Positions 19,882 to 30,523 of a DNA stretch of 47,989 nt are shown here, piece by piece. The stretch is taken from NCBI GenBank assembly GCA_903914945.1, contig CAIWQV010000087.1, forward strand, positions 1 to 47,989, written 5' to 3'. The position numbers and the translations under genes were made by a program. Position 1 is the stretch's first letter. Each line of letters opens with the position of its first letter. The notes under the pieces are model-generated. The model was not told the DNA's origin, did not search any database, and saw nothing but the letters and a program-made list of their open reading frames with translations. The DNA comes from an uncultured Methylophilaceae bacterium. Lineage in GTDB: Bacteria > Pseudomonadota > Gammaproteobacteria > Burkholderiales > Methylophilaceae.

Positions 19882-22523
19882 GTGACAATGTATTAAGAGA
19901 AAAAGCGCTTAATTTAAGCTCATTTATAGTAGAAGCTCCCGCAGGCTCGGGGAAAACAAGCCTGCTCACTGACCGATACTTAAAACTTCTTACGATAGTT
20001 GATGCCCCTGAAGAAATTTTAGCTATTACTTTCACCAAGAAAGCCGCTTCAGAAATGAAAGCTAGAATTCTAGAGCGTATTAAAAAAGGTGATGGTCTGT
20101 TTGCAAAAACCATTTTAGAACGCTCAAAAGAAAAAGGCTGGGACATCGAACACAACTTGTCACGAATTAAAGTAATGACTATCGATAAGTTTTGTCATCA
20201 AATTGTGGGTCAAATTCCTGTTTTAAATCAGATGGGCGACAAACCTAATATCACCGATACGCCTGAAAAATTCTATGAAGAATGCGTCAAAAAAGTTTTG
20301 CAATCTAAAGAGAGTGTTAATGATATTAATATCGTTTTTACTCACTACGATAATGAATATGAAAAGATTAATCGTCGTTTAATAGCGATGATGTCGACCC
20401 GAGATCAATGGAAAAATCGCTACAACAAACTTATTCAAAAAACAAATGAGCAAATTATTATTGAAAGCAATGCTTACCTTGAAGATTTAGTTAAGCCTAT
20501 CTATCAGAAAATAAAAGAAACACTCGATCAAGAAGCTCTTACTAAGCTTATGCAAGTACTTCACTACCTTAAAGATACAAGTCTAAGAGAAGATTTAAAG
20601 ATTACAGACGAAAATAGCTTTAATTTTGATATGGATGAAGTTCCTTTATGGCAAACAATTACGGAAATTTTGTTCACAGAGAAAAATACTAGGCGAGAAC
20701 TATTAACAAAGCGAGAAGGCTTTAAAAATGACAAAGAAAGTGAAGTTTATAAGCATATATGTCGCGAACTGCCTGAAATCAACTTCTTAACTGCAATAAG
20801 AGATATTCCACCTCTGATCGATGAGGCATATGTAATTAAACTAAAAGCTATTGCAGGCCTTCTTCTGCGCTGTGAAAAAACGTTAAAACTCCTATTTAGA
20901 CAGAGAAATACTGTAGATTTTATCGAAATTATTGAGATTGCAAACGAGGCGCTAGGTAAAAATCAAACAGCGAGCGAGCTCTTATTATCTCTGGATTACA
21001 AAATATCACACATTTTGATTGATGAATTTCAGGATACAAGCAGAAGTCATTTTAATTTTTTAAAAAAAATTGTAGATGGTTGGACGCCAGAAGCACAGAA
21101 AACTATCTTCTGCGTTGGAGATCCTATGCAGTCAATTTACAAATTCAGAGAAGCTGATGTCAGTATATTTATTGAAGCGAAAAAACAGGGCTTTAATACA
21201 ATTCCTCTAGAAACTATAAGACTAAAAGATAATTGGCGCTCTTCTTCACTTATCGTAAATGAAATAAATCAAGTGTTTGAGAAAATACTACCTAAGGAAG
21301 ATTCTATTCAAGCAGGTACTGTGAGCTACAAACCTTTTATTTCAGCAAAAAAAGATTGTAATCTAGGAATGAGTGAATTTAAATTTCATGCATTAACATT
21401 TTCAGATAGTACTGAAGATATCGATATCGAGGAAGCAAAGTACGTATGTAATCTGATTGACAGGCTTTATGGGAATGAAAAAATTGCCATCCTCACAAGA
21501 TCAAGAAGCCATCTCTCTGAATTGATCGATTACATCAGAAAATTTAAACCAGCTTTGAAATTTAATGCTGTAGAAATTGATGCTTTAGATCAACACCAGT
21601 CAATTCAAGATATTCTTTCGTTAAGTTATGCAATGCTCGATTTAAGCGACAGAATTCATTGGCTTGCAATTTTGAGGGCACCTTGGTGCGGCGTTTTATT
21701 AGATGATCTTGCCCTTTTATTCCAAGAGGATCATATAACAACCGTTTGGGAAATTATTAATAATCCAAATAAAATGGACAAAATTTCTTCAGACGGCCAG
21801 ATGCGAATTCAACGTCTTGTAGATATTTTAAAAAATGCATTTGAACATAGAAATAAAACACATATTAGGAGACTTATTGAATCAGTATGGATGAATTTGG
21901 GTGGCGAATTATGTCTTCACAACCCTAATGACATTGTAGATATAAATAAATTTTTCGATATCTTACAAACATCAAGCTCTCCTATAGCTATCGATTTTGA
22001 ATTGGTTGAGTATCAAATTACTAAAACATATTTATCTGATATTCCATCAGCTGAAGAGCGAATCCAATTTTTTACAATTCATAAAGCCAAAGGTCTTGAA
22101 TTTGATACAGTGATTATTCCGTCTTTGAATTCAACTACACGAGCATCGGATAGAAAAATGATTATTTTCGATCATTTTCAGAAAAGTAATTACGTACTTG
22201 ATATCACAGCATTTAGTGAGCCTGAGAATAAATCACCCCACTTACATAGCTTAATTTATGGAATAGAAAAAGATAGGGAGGACAATGAATTGAAGAGATT
22301 ACTTTATGTTGCTATGACAAGGGCAAAACAGAATCTTCATCTGGTAGGCTCAATCCGATTTAAGGATGAGATAAGGCCTGCCTCAAATTCATTTTTATCT
22401 ATGTTGTGGGATATTTATGGGCATCACTTTGACAAATCTAAAGCTATTAAAACTATTGAAATAGATGGATTAATCTCTAAAATTGAGGACTTCGTTCCAA
22501 AACTTTTACGATTGAAGCTTTAA
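19878..22523 (+). CDS. UvrD/AddA-like superfamily 1 helicase (short C-terminus)
   Basis: 881 aa; Walker A VEAPAGSGKTSLLTDRYLKLL, ITFTKKAASEMKARI, HILIDEFQDTS, FFTIHKAKGLEFDTVIIPSL, LLYVAMTRAKQNLHLVG; terminates shortly after motif VI. Confidence 0.87.
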   Translation: MSDNVLREKALNLSSFIVEAPAGSGKTSLLTDRYLKLLTIVDAPEEILAITFTKKAASEMKARILERIKKGDGLFAKTILERSKEKGWDIEHNLSRIKVMTIDKFCHQIVGQIPVLNQMGDKPNITDTPEKFYEECVKKVLQSKESVNDINIVFTHYDNEYEKINRRLIAMMSTRDQWKNRYNKLIQKTNEQIIIESNAYLEDLVKPIYQKIKETLDQEALTKLMQVLHYLKDTSLREDLKITDENSFNFDMDEVPLWQTITEILFTEKNTRRELLTKREGFKNDKESEVYKHICRELPEINFLTAIRDIPPLIDEAYVIKLKAIAGLLLRCEKTLKLLFRQRNTVDFIEIIEIANEALGKNQTASELLLSLDYKISHILIDEFQDTSRSHFNFLKKIVDGWTPEAQKTIFCVGDPMQSIYKFREADVSIFIEAKKQGFNTIPLETIRLKDNWRSSSLIVNEINQVFEKILPKEDSIQAGTVSYKPFISAKKDCNLGMSEFKFHALTFSDSTEDIDIEEAKYVCNLIDRLYGNEKIAILTRSRSHLSELIDYIRKFKPALKFNAVEIDALDQHQSIQDILSLSYAMLDLSDRIHWLAILRAPWCGVLLDDLALLFQEDHITTVWEIINNPNKMDKISSDGQMRIQRLVDILKNAFEHRNKTHIRRLIESVWMNLGGELCLHNPNDIVDINKFFDILQTSSSPIAIDFELVEYQITKTYLSDIPSAEERIQFFTIHKAKGLEFDTVIIPSLNSTTRASDRKMIIFDHFQKSNYVLDITAFSEPENKSPHLHSLIYGIEKDREDNELKRLLYVAMTRAKQNLHLVGSIRFKDEIRPASNSFLSMLWDIYGHHFDKSKAIKTIEIDGLISKIEDFVPKLLRLKL

Positions 22524-22534
22524 AGATATGTACT

Positions 22535-22792
22535 TTATTTAGGCTTAAACTCTTGAATAGAAGTGAGTTCACTTCCCTTGATGTATAGAATACCTCTTTC
22601 ATAAATCCACTCTTCGTCAGTGCCATTACTTCTGACAATAATTTTCTTATCCTTTGGTTTGCCCCATGTTGAATGATGCATAATAAATTCTGATGAATCG
22701 CCTAGAACAGGCTCTCTTTTTGTATCAAACGATGAAATTGAAGAGCAATTGCATAGGCTAAAAAAATAGCAAATGATTAATATTTTTCTCAT
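22535..22792 (-). CDS. Small secreted or lipoprotein-like hypothetical protein
   Basis: 85 aa; MRKILIICYFFSLCNCSS signal-like N-terminus with Cys; stop/start overlap with mfd upstream (same strand). Confidence 0.6.
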   Translation of the reverse strand: MRKILIICYFFSLCNCSSISSFDTKREPVLGDSSEFIMHHSTWGKPKDKKIIVRSNGTDEEWIYERGILYIKGSELTSIQEFKPK

Positions 22793-25700
22793 GCTAAAAA
22801 TATCTTATTTAAAAAATCTTTAATGAATTTAACTCTTTCTAGAACATCAGAAAGCGTAACAGATATTTTAATCTTATCTGGTCCATTCATGCGACAACGC
22901 TTATCTTCACTCAGCAACTTAATAAGCTTTAATGGATCTATTTTACAGTCACTAGCAAAACTAATTTGAATCGAAACATCGCTTGCGTCAATTTTCTTAA
23001 TATCTAAAAGCTGAATAAAGATTCTCAAATCATGAAAAGAAATAAGTGATTGAGTTTGTTCTGGCATCACACCAAAGCGATCAATCAACTCTTCTTTCAT
23101 CTCTGTAAGATCTTCGAGATTATTAAGTCCTGACAAGCGCTTATAAAGCACAAGTCTTTCATTAATATCTCCACAATAGCTATTGGTAATAATAGCTGGG
23201 GTATGAAGATTAATTTCTGTATTCTTTTGAAGTGGAGTATCAAGGCTCAATTTTTTGCCTATTTTGAGCTGTTTAACAGCGTAATTAAGCATCTCAACAT
23301 AAAGATTAAATCCGATCTCATGCATTTGTCCGCTTTGGTTGTCGCCTAGTAGCTCTCCTGCGCCTCGAATTTCTAAATCATGAATAGCAAGATAATATCC
23401 TGCACCTAAATCTTCAAGAAGCTGGATTGCCTCTAGGCGTTTTTGAGCGTGGCTACTTATCTTTCTATCAGGATCGATAAGTAAATATGCGTATGCTTGA
23501 TGATGGGACCTACCCACTCTTCCCCTTAATTGATGAAGTTGAGCTAGTCCAAACATATCTGCACGATTCATAATGATTGTATTGGCTGTTGGAATATCAA
23601 TACCAGTTTCAATAATGGTTGTACAAAGCAAAATATTGGCTTTTTGCTGGTAAAAATCGTGCATCACTCTTTCAAGCTCGCGCTCACGCATTTGTCCGTG
23701 TGCAATTTCAATGTGCGCTTCTGGAATCAATTTTTCCAATTTATCTTTCATAGAAACGATCGTATCTACATCGTTATGAAGGAAATATACCTGCCCCCCT
23801 CGATTAAATTCCCTTAATACCGCTTCTCGAATAATGCCTTCCGAATAGTTATTTACGAAAGTTTTGATCGACAATCGCTTTTGGGGTGGAGTCGAAATAA
23901 TTGAAAACTCTCGCAACCCTTCCATAGCCATAGACAAGGTTCGAGGTATTGGTGTTGCTGTGAGTGTTAAAACATCTACTTCTGCACGCATCGACTTAAG
24001 TAATTCTTTCTGCCTAACGCCAAAACGATGCTCTTCATCGATAACAATCAATCCTAAATTTTTAAACTTAATATCATTTTGAATAAGTCTATGTGTACCA
24101 ATAATGATATCAATTTCACCATTAGCTAACTTCAACAGAGATTCAGCTTGTTCTTTTTTTGATTTGAAGCGAGAAATTTCTGCAATTTTGATAGGAGAAT
24201 CAGAAAAACGATCCATAAAATTATTGTAATGTTGCTCGGCTAAAAGTGTAGTAGGTACTAATATTGCTACTTGCTTACCATCATTAGCTGCAATAAATGC
24301 TGCCCTTAATGCCACTTCTGTTTTACCAAAACCAACATCACCACAAATAAGACGATCCATCGGTTTAGCAGATTCCATGTCAAGAATTACGGCATTAATA
24401 GCTGCTAATTGATCGTCCGTTTCTTCAAATGGAAAACCATCTGTAAATCTTTCGTAATCTTGAAGGCTAATTTTAAATGCGTAGCCTTTTTTTACGGAGC
24501 GCTGGGAATATATATTTAGAAGGTCTGCAGCAGTATCGTGTATTTGTTTAAGTGCTTTTTTCTTAGCTTTATCCCATTGATCTGATCCTAATTTATGTAA
24601 TGGCGCAGTCTCAGCTGGCCCGCCAGAATAACGTGAGATAAGATCTAAATTTGATACAGGGACATAAAGCTTGTCGTCGCCAAAATATTCTAAAAGTAAA
24701 AATTCACTTTCCCCTTCGCCAAAGTCTAAATTAAATAAGCCTTTGAATCTACCAACGCCGTATTGCTCATGAACAATAGGATCACCATCTTTTAACTCTG
24801 ACAAATCTCGAATCATCGCATCGGTCGAGAAATTTTTGTCCCGGTGACGACGTCTCGTCTGTCGAACTGTATTCACATAAAGTTCGGATTCTGTTATCAC
24901 AATATACTTAGATGAAATATATCCTTGGTGCAATGGACTCACAGTCAATATGACATGATCATCAGCATCTGCTGCCGACATCCAATCATCTGTCGATTTA
25001 AACTTAATACCGCCTAATTTTAAAAGCTCAGAAACAGTCTCTCGTCTACCTAAACTATCAGTTAAGATAAAAAATCTTTTAGAATTTTCTACAATAAATT
25101 GTTGAAGCTTAGCTAGGGGTTGAATATTTTTACGATCAATAGATACATCTGGGATTTTTTCGGCAAATTCCTGACGTTTTAATTCAAATTTTTTGTATGT
25201 ATTAATCGATTTGAAAAATTGATCTGGCTTAATTAAAAGATTCTGAGGCTCTAAGATTGGGCGCTCAGCATCATAGGCAAATAAACGGAAGCGCTTTTCA
25301 GTTTCATGCCAAAAGTGATTGCATGCATGATCCAAATCGCCATGTTTATAAATGATAGTATTATCGGAAAAATAGCTAAAAATATCGCTCATCTCATCAA
25401 AAAATAAAGGCATATACCATTCAATACCGCCTATGGGTATGCCTTTACTGATGTCTTTATAGATAGAGGATCGCGAAGGATCTCCTTCAAAGCGCTCACG
25501 GTAGTTTTGTCTAAATGTACTGATCGATTTCTCATCTAATGGGCACTCACGTGCAGGAAGTAACTTAATTTCATTGACTGGGTAAAGTGTCCTTTGAGAG
25601 TCAACATCAAACGTGCGAATAGAATCAATCTCATCATCGAAGAAATCTAAGCGATAAGGAATAATGCTTCCCATGGGGAAAAGGTCAATCAAGCTTCCTC

Positions 25701-26247
25701 TTACCGAAAATTCTCCCGGAGCCATGACACGAACAACATTCATGTAACCATTCAATGTGAGTTGATTTTTAAAGGCTTCAATATCAACTTTTTGCCCTTT
25801 AGCAAAATGAAAACTAAATTGTTGTATATAGCTCTTTGGCGGCAGTAAGTGAAGTGCAGTAGTTACAGGAATAATGACAACATCAAAACTTTTTTGGGTG
25901 ACCTGATAGAGCGTAAGAAGTCGCTCGGAAATAAGATCTGGGTGAGGCGAAAAATGATCGTATGGTAAGGTCTCCCAGTCAGGTAACAAATTAATTTTTA
26001 AATCTGGACTAAACCAAAGCATTTCTTCCATAAGGCGTCTCGCTTCAAAAGCAGTCTCAGTAAAGATAGCTAAAGATTTTTTATGGGTAACAATTTCGCT
26101 TTGAATATATTGAACGAGCGAGTGACTATCTGAACCATCGATTTCGATTGAGGATAGCGATTCTTTGCTTTGATTATTTTCTTGTTGTGGCATATATTGC
26201 ATGTATAAATAATTACCAATATTATAAGCTTTAAAGCTTGTATTCAT
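22789..26247 (-). CDS. mfd: Transcription-repair coupling factor Mfd (true start may be 26202 or 26193)
   Basis: About 1152 aa; RNAP-interaction region DPIVHEQYGVGRFKGL, RLICGDVGFGKTEVALRAAF, VIDEEHRFGVRQKE, TATPIPRTLSMAM, LRGRVGRSHHQAYAYLL. Confidence 0.96.
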   Translation of the reverse strand: MNTSFKAYNIGNYLYMQYMPQQENNQSKESLSSIEIDGSDSHSLVQYIQSEIVTHKKSLAIFTETAFEARRLMEEMLWFSPDLKINLLPDWETLPYDHFSPHPDLISERLLTLYQVTQKSFDVVIIPVTTALHLLPPKSYIQQFSFHFAKGQKVDIEAFKNQLTLNGYMNVVRVMAPGEFSVRGSLIDLFPMGSIIPYRLDFFDDEIDSIRTFDVDSQRTLYPVNEIKLLPARECPLDEKSISTFRQNYRERFEGDPSRSSIYKDISKGIPIGGIEWYMPLFFDEMSDIFSYFSDNTIIYKHGDLDHACNHFWHETEKRFRLFAYDAERPILEPQNLLIKPDQFFKSINTYKKFELKRQEFAEKIPDVSIDRKNIQPLAKLQQFIVENSKRFFILTDSLGRRETVSELLKLGGIKFKSTDDWMSAADADDHVILTVSPLHQGYISSKYIVITESELYVNTVRQTRRRHRDKNFSTDAMIRDLSELKDGDPIVHEQYGVGRFKGLFNLDFGEGESEFLLLEYFGDDKLYVPVSNLDLISRYSGGPAETAPLHKLGSDQWDKAKKKALKQIHDTAADLLNIYSQRSVKKGYAFKISLQDYERFTDGFPFEETDDQLAAINAVILDMESAKPMDRLICGDVGFGKTEVALRAAFIAANDGKQVAILVPTTLLAEQHYNNFMDRFSDSPIKIAEISRFKSKKEQAESLLKLANGEIDIIIGTHRLIQNDIKFKNLGLIVIDEEHRFGVRQKELLKSMRAEVDVLTLTATPIPRTLSMAMEGLREFSIISTPPQKRLSIKTFVNNYSEGIIREAVLREFNRGGQVYFLHNDVDTIVSMKDKLEKLIPEAHIEIAHGQMRERELERVMHDFYQQKANILLCTTIIETGIDIPTANTIIMNRADMFGLAQLHQLRGRVGRSHHQAYAYLLIDPDRKISSHAQKRLEAIQLLEDLGAGYYLAIHDLEIRGAGELLGDNQSGQMHEIGFNLYVEMLNYAVKQLKIGKKLSLDTPLQKNTEINLHTPAIITNSYCGDINERLVLYKRLSGLNNLEDLTEMKEELIDRFGVMPEQTQSLISFHDLRIFIQLLDIKKIDASDVSIQISFASDCKIDPLKLIKLLSEDKRCRMNGPDKIKISVTLSDVLERVKFIKDFLNKIFLA
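26226..26239. promoter_or_regulatory. 14-bp perfect palindrome in the mfd/rpiA divergent region (candidate operator)
   Basis: AAGCTTTAAAGCTT is self-complementary; lies between the rpiA start (26262) and the plausible internal mfd starts (26193/26202). Confidence 0.3.
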
Positions 26248-26261
26248 TGAGAGGGAATGAC

Positions 26262-26936
26262 ATGAACGATAAAGAATTAGTCGCGCACCAAGCCTTACAG
26301 TATGTTAGTGAAAATATGATCGTAGGCTTAGGTACAGGATCGACAGCTAATTATTTCATTGATGCTTTAGCGAAACGCAATAAAGAGGAAAAACTAAACG
26401 TTCGCGCAGTTTCGAGCTCTGTTGTTAGTATGATTAAAGCCAAAGAAGCTGGGCTTCCCCTTTTGGCTATGGAACAAATTAAAGAAATAGATCTTTATGT
26501 AGATGGTGCAGATGAAATTACGTCAGATCTTACTTTGCTCAAAGGGCGAGGTTATGATCTTGTTAGAGAAAAATTACTTGCACGCTCTGCAAAAAAATTT
26601 ATTGTTATAGCGGATGAATCCAAAATTGTTAAAAATATTGGCGATAACTTTCCAATTCCTTCCGAAGTACATCCGTTTGCATGGGACCTTATTAAAAATG
26701 TTTTAATAAAGAAAGGTACAGGCGATATTAGAATCAATGCAGCTAAGGATGGTTACGCAATTACTTCGTGTGGAAATTTTGTGCTCGATTTTAATTACAC
26801 TGAAAAGGATGCTGAAAAATTAAATGCTTTTCTCTCACAAACACCTGGCATAGTAGAGCATGGTATTTTTTACAATCTAGCTCATGGTGCCTTAATTAGT
26901 AACAATGGAAAAATACGTGAGATTTGGAAAACCTAA
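26262..26936 (+). CDS. rpiA: Ribose-5-phosphate isomerase A
   Basis: [55 protein letters not shown]; start at ATG 26262 (GAGAGGGA upstream) preferred over 26238. Confidence 0.94.
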   Translation: MNDKELVAHQALQYVSENMIVGLGTGSTANYFIDALAKRNKEEKLNVRAVSSSVVSMIKAKEAGLPLLAMEQIKEIDLYVDGADEITSDLTLLKGRGYDLVREKLLARSAKKFIVIADESKIVKNIGDNFPIPSEVHPFAWDLIKNVLIKKGTGDIRINAAKDGYAITSCGNFVLDFNYTEKDAEKLNAFLSQTPGIVEHGIFYNLAHGALISNNGKIREIWKT

Positions 26937-28201
26937 ATCTTTTCAGCGCCGCCCATATAGCTAACTAAAGCCTTAGGAATCGTAATGCTGCCATCTTCAT
27001 TCTGATAATTTTCAATAACCGCGACTAAAGTTCTACCAACCGCAAGTCCAGAACCATTTAAGGTATGTACAAACAAATTCTTTCCATCCTCACTCTTAAA
27101 TCTTGCTTTTAAGCGTCTCGCTTGGAAGGATTCACAATTTGAAATAGATGAGATCTCTCGATATGTATCTTGGGATGGAAGCCATACTTCTAGATCAAAA
27201 GTTTTTGCAGCACCAAATCCCATATCACCTGAACATAAAGATAATAATCTATAAGGAAGCTCTAATGAAGTGAGTATAAATTCAGCGTGCGAAACCATTT
27301 CATCTAATGCATCGTAACTTTTATCAGGGTGAACAATTTGTACCATTTCAACCTTATCAAATTGATGCTGTCTAATCATACCTCTTGTATCTTTTCCGTA
27401 AGATCCCGCCTCAGATCTAAAGCAAGGCGTATGTGCAGTTAATTTAATAGGTAAATCAGACTGCTTAACAACTTCATCTCGAACAAAGTTTGTCAGAGTC
27501 ACTTCAGAAGTTGGAATTAAATAAAGCTTACTTTCGTTATGTGCGAGACTGAAAAGATCAGCTTCAAATTTAGGAAGCTGTCCTGTGCCGATTAATGTCT
27601 CGCTATTCACTAAATACGGCGTATAGCATTCTTTATACCCGTGCTTATCTGTTTGAGTGTCGAGCATATATTGCGCAATGGCACGATGTAATTTCGCAAT
27701 TTTTCCTTCCATGACAACAAAACGAGCGCCAGCGAGCTTAGCACCTAAATCAAAATTAAGTCCATGTTGTGCGCCTACGTCTACATGGTCTTTAATTTTA
27801 AAATTAAACTTTCTTGGCTCCCCAGCGACCTTCACAATTTTATTATCAGCTTCGGATTTTCCTACAGGGACTGATTCATGCGGAATATTTGGAATATTAA
27901 GCATAAATTGATTAATCTTTTCTTGTAACTCAGCCAAGTCAGACTCACCCGTTTTCAAATCATCTGAGATAGCATTAACGCTAGCCATAAGTGCATCAGT
28001 GTTCTCATTTTTAGACTTCGCAATACCGATCTCTTTAGAGATGGAATTTCTTTTCTCTTGTAGATCCTGAGTCTTAACTTGAAGCGCTTTTCTTGTATTT
28101 TCGAGCGATTGAAAAGTAGTAGCATCGAGGTCAAAACCTCGGCTAGCAAGCTTTTCTTTAGTGGTCTCTATATCGCTTCTTAATAATTGAATATCAATCA
28201 T
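26933..28201 (-). CDS. serS: Seryl-tRNA synthetase
   Basis: 422 aa; N-terminal coiled-coil, [68 protein letters not shown]. Confidence 0.97.
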   Translation of the reverse strand: MIDIQLLRSDIETTKEKLASRGFDLDATTFQSLENTRKALQVKTQDLQEKRNSISKEIGIAKSKNENTDALMASVNAISDDLKTGESDLAELQEKINQFMLNIPNIPHESVPVGKSEADNKIVKVAGEPRKFNFKIKDHVDVGAQHGLNFDLGAKLAGARFVVMEGKIAKLHRAIAQYMLDTQTDKHGYKECYTPYLVNSETLIGTGQLPKFEADLFSLAHNESKLYLIPTSEVTLTNFVRDEVVKQSDLPIKLTAHTPCFRSEAGSYGKDTRGMIRQHQFDKVEMVQIVHPDKSYDALDEMVSHAEFILTSLELPYRLLSLCSGDMGFGAAKTFDLEVWLPSQDTYREISSISNCESFQARRLKARFKSEDGKNLFVHTLNGSGLAVGRTLVAVIENYQNEDGSITIPKALVSYMGGAEKI

Positions 28202-28208
28202 AAATAAC

Positions 28209-29513
28209 CTATTTCTTTTGCTTATCCTGAGATTTTAAATAATTCATTTTTTCGAGAATTTTACTCTCTAATCCTCGTGTTGTAGGCTTATAAAATTCAA
28301 TTGGATCTAAATTATCTGGAAAATATTTTTCACCTGCGGCATACCCTTCAGGTTCGTTATGAGCATAGCGATAATTTTTCCCATAATCTAATTCTTTCAT
28401 AAGTTTAGTTGGAGAGTTTCTTAGGTGCACAGGAACATCACTATTATCTCCTTCGCTTACAAATGCCTTTACATCATTAAAAGCCATATATGCCGCATTG
28501 CTTTTAGCTGCAATCGACAAATATAAGACTGCATTTGAAAGAGCCAATTCTCCTTCCGGCGAGCCAAGACGCTCATATATTTGGTAGGCTTCTAGGGCCA
28601 TAGTTTGGGCTTTTGGATCAGCCAATCCTATATCCTCAATAGCAATACGCACTATCCTTCTCGCCAAATAAAGAGGATCAGCGCCGCCATCTAGCATTCG
28701 ATGCAACCAATATAGAGCAGCATTGGGATCAGATCCTCTAACGGATTTATGCAACGCTGAAATTTGATCATAAAATTGATCTCCTCCCTTATCAAACCGT
28801 CTTACTTTGCTCGTAATAGTTTTTTTTAAGAAATCTTGATCAATTTTTCTAGCTTTTAAAGAAACAGCTGTATTAAATAGTAATTCTAAGAAATTGAGAA
28901 GTCTTCTAGCGTCCCCATTGATATGGGAAATAATTTCTTGTTTAGCCTCTTCATCGACCTCTATAGTTGGCGCAATATGATTTTTAGCCTTTTCATATAT
29001 AAGCAAGAGGTCTTCATCATCAAGCATTTTCAAAACATAGACTTGAGATCTACTTAATAGCGCTGAATTAACTTCAAAAGAAGGATTTTCAGTGGTGGCG
29101 CCAATAAAAGTAATCAACCCCGATTCAACATGTGGCAAAAAAGCATCTTGCTGGCTTTTATTGAAACGATGAACTTCATCAACAAATAAAATTGTCTTTT
29201 TATTAAATTGCTGCAGATTGAGTTGAGCCTGTTCTATTGCCTCACGGATATCTTTAACCCCAGAAAGAACTGCGGACACAGAAATAAATTCCGCCTCGAT
29301 AGAATTTGCGATCACACGAGCTATGGTGGTCTTACCAACTCCTGGGGGACCCCACAAAATCATTGATGGTAAATTCCCAGACTCAATGGCAACGCGTAAA
29401 GACTTACCTTCGCCTAGAATATGTTTTTGTCCTGCAATTTCGCTGACAGATTTAGGCCTTAAATATTCAGCTAAAGGCAATTGAGATTGATTAGGTTCAA
29501 ACATCTGATTCAT
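28209..29513 (-). CDS. rarA: Replication-associated recombination protein A (MgsA/WHIP-family AAA ATPase)
   Basis: 434 aa; [85 protein letters not shown]. Confidence 0.94.
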   Translation of the reverse strand: MNQMFEPNQSQLPLAEYLRPKSVSEIAGQKHILGEGKSLRVAIESGNLPSMILWGPPGVGKTTIARVIANSIEAEFISVSAVLSGVKDIREAIEQAQLNLQQFNKKTILFVDEVHRFNKSQQDAFLPHVESGLITFIGATTENPSFEVNSALLSRSQVYVLKMLDDEDLLLIYEKAKNHIAPTIEVDEEAKQEIISHINGDARRLLNFLELLFNTAVSLKARKIDQDFLKKTITSKVRRFDKGGDQFYDQISALHKSVRGSDPNAALYWLHRMLDGGADPLYLARRIVRIAIEDIGLADPKAQTMALEAYQIYERLGSPEGELALSNAVLYLSIAAKSNAAYMAFNDVKAFVSEGDNSDVPVHLRNSPTKLMKELDYGKNYRYAHNEPEGYAAGEKYFPDNLDPIEFYKPTTRGLESKILEKMNYLKSQDKQKK

Positions 29514-29518
29514 AAAAA

Positions 29519-30523
29519 TTATTTACCTGAAATCTCTTCTTGAATTAACCATTTACTATCGACCTTCTTAATTATCAAAGATTTATTAGAGACCTCTGTA
29601 AATTTATCTGAAGTATATTTTTGCTTAAATTGTATACGAGCTGAATTTTCATTTTTCATAATGACTTTCACCTCTTCAATTTCTATCGTAATTTTTACTT
29701 GCGAAGCAATTTTTTGTTTTCTTGAATTTTGCCATGATGAAAATGAATCCCCATTGGGAACTTTAAAGTCTTGAGCATATTTACTCAAATAAAGATCGGT
29801 ATCTTTAGATGACCAGGCACTTAACCAATCATTGATGAAAGTTAAGATTTCTGCATCTTGGTTTTTAATACTACTTGATGAGGCTGTTGCATTAAGCGCT
29901 GCGCCTGATTGCACAACATCAACGCCATCTGGTAATTTAAATAAAAAATCATTATCAACTAAGCTAATGTTGTATTTTGCATTTTTAAAACTAATAGTTG
30001 TGGTATGTTCAAATGCATCCACAATTTTCATTACCAATAATTTATTATTACTTAAGCCTAAAATGACCTTACTAAATCCAGCGCCCTCCTCTTTCGGTAT
30101 GGCTTCAACCCATTTAATATTTTGACTCTCTTCATTGTTAGGTTGGTCATCTATATTTTTGAGTGTGAAATATTTTTCAATATTCTTACCTGCAATAATT
30201 AAAAGTGGTGTTGATCCAGCTACTTTAGCAATAGGATTGATAGATACCTGTCTTAAATCTTGATCGTACATATAGAGACGGTCGCCATCGCTAATAATTT
30301 GATTTTGATAAGGCTTTAAATAATCCCAGCGAAACTTATTAGGCCTTTTAAAGAGCATGACACCTTGAACATCTTGAAGTTTTAAGCCTTTTTTATCTAA
30401 TACAACTTGGCTAAATTCAGAAGACATACTTGAGATGTTATTTGCAAAAGCATTAAGATCTGAAACGCCATCCGCAAATACATTGAATGAGAGAATTAAA
30501 AAGGCAGCGAACAGTTTATTCAT
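29519..30523 (-). CDS. lolA: LolA outer-membrane lipoprotein carrier protein with an extra C-terminal NTF2/Cds6-like domain
   Basis: 334 aa; signal peptide, LolA core ([32 protein letters not shown] ... [12 protein letters not shown], about aa 1-204), then Ser/Ala linker and a second domain at aa 221-334. Between ftsK and rarA as usual. Confidence 0.9.
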   Translation of the reverse strand: MNKLFAAFLILSFNVFADGVSDLNAFANNISSMSSEFSQVVLDKKGLKLQDVQGVMLFKRPNKFRWDYLKPYQNQIISDGDRLYMYDQDLRQVSINPIAKVAGSTPLLIIAGKNIEKYFTLKNIDDQPNNEESQNIKWVEAIPKEEGAGFSKVILGLSNNKLLVMKIVDAFEHTTTISFKNAKYNISLVDNDFLFKLPDGVDVVQSGAALNATASSSSIKNQDAEILTFINDWLSAWSSKDTDLYLSKYAQDFKVPNGDSFSSWQNSRKQKIASQVKITIEIEEVKVIMKNENSARIQFKQKYTSDKFTEVSNKSLIIKKVDSKWLIQEEISGK

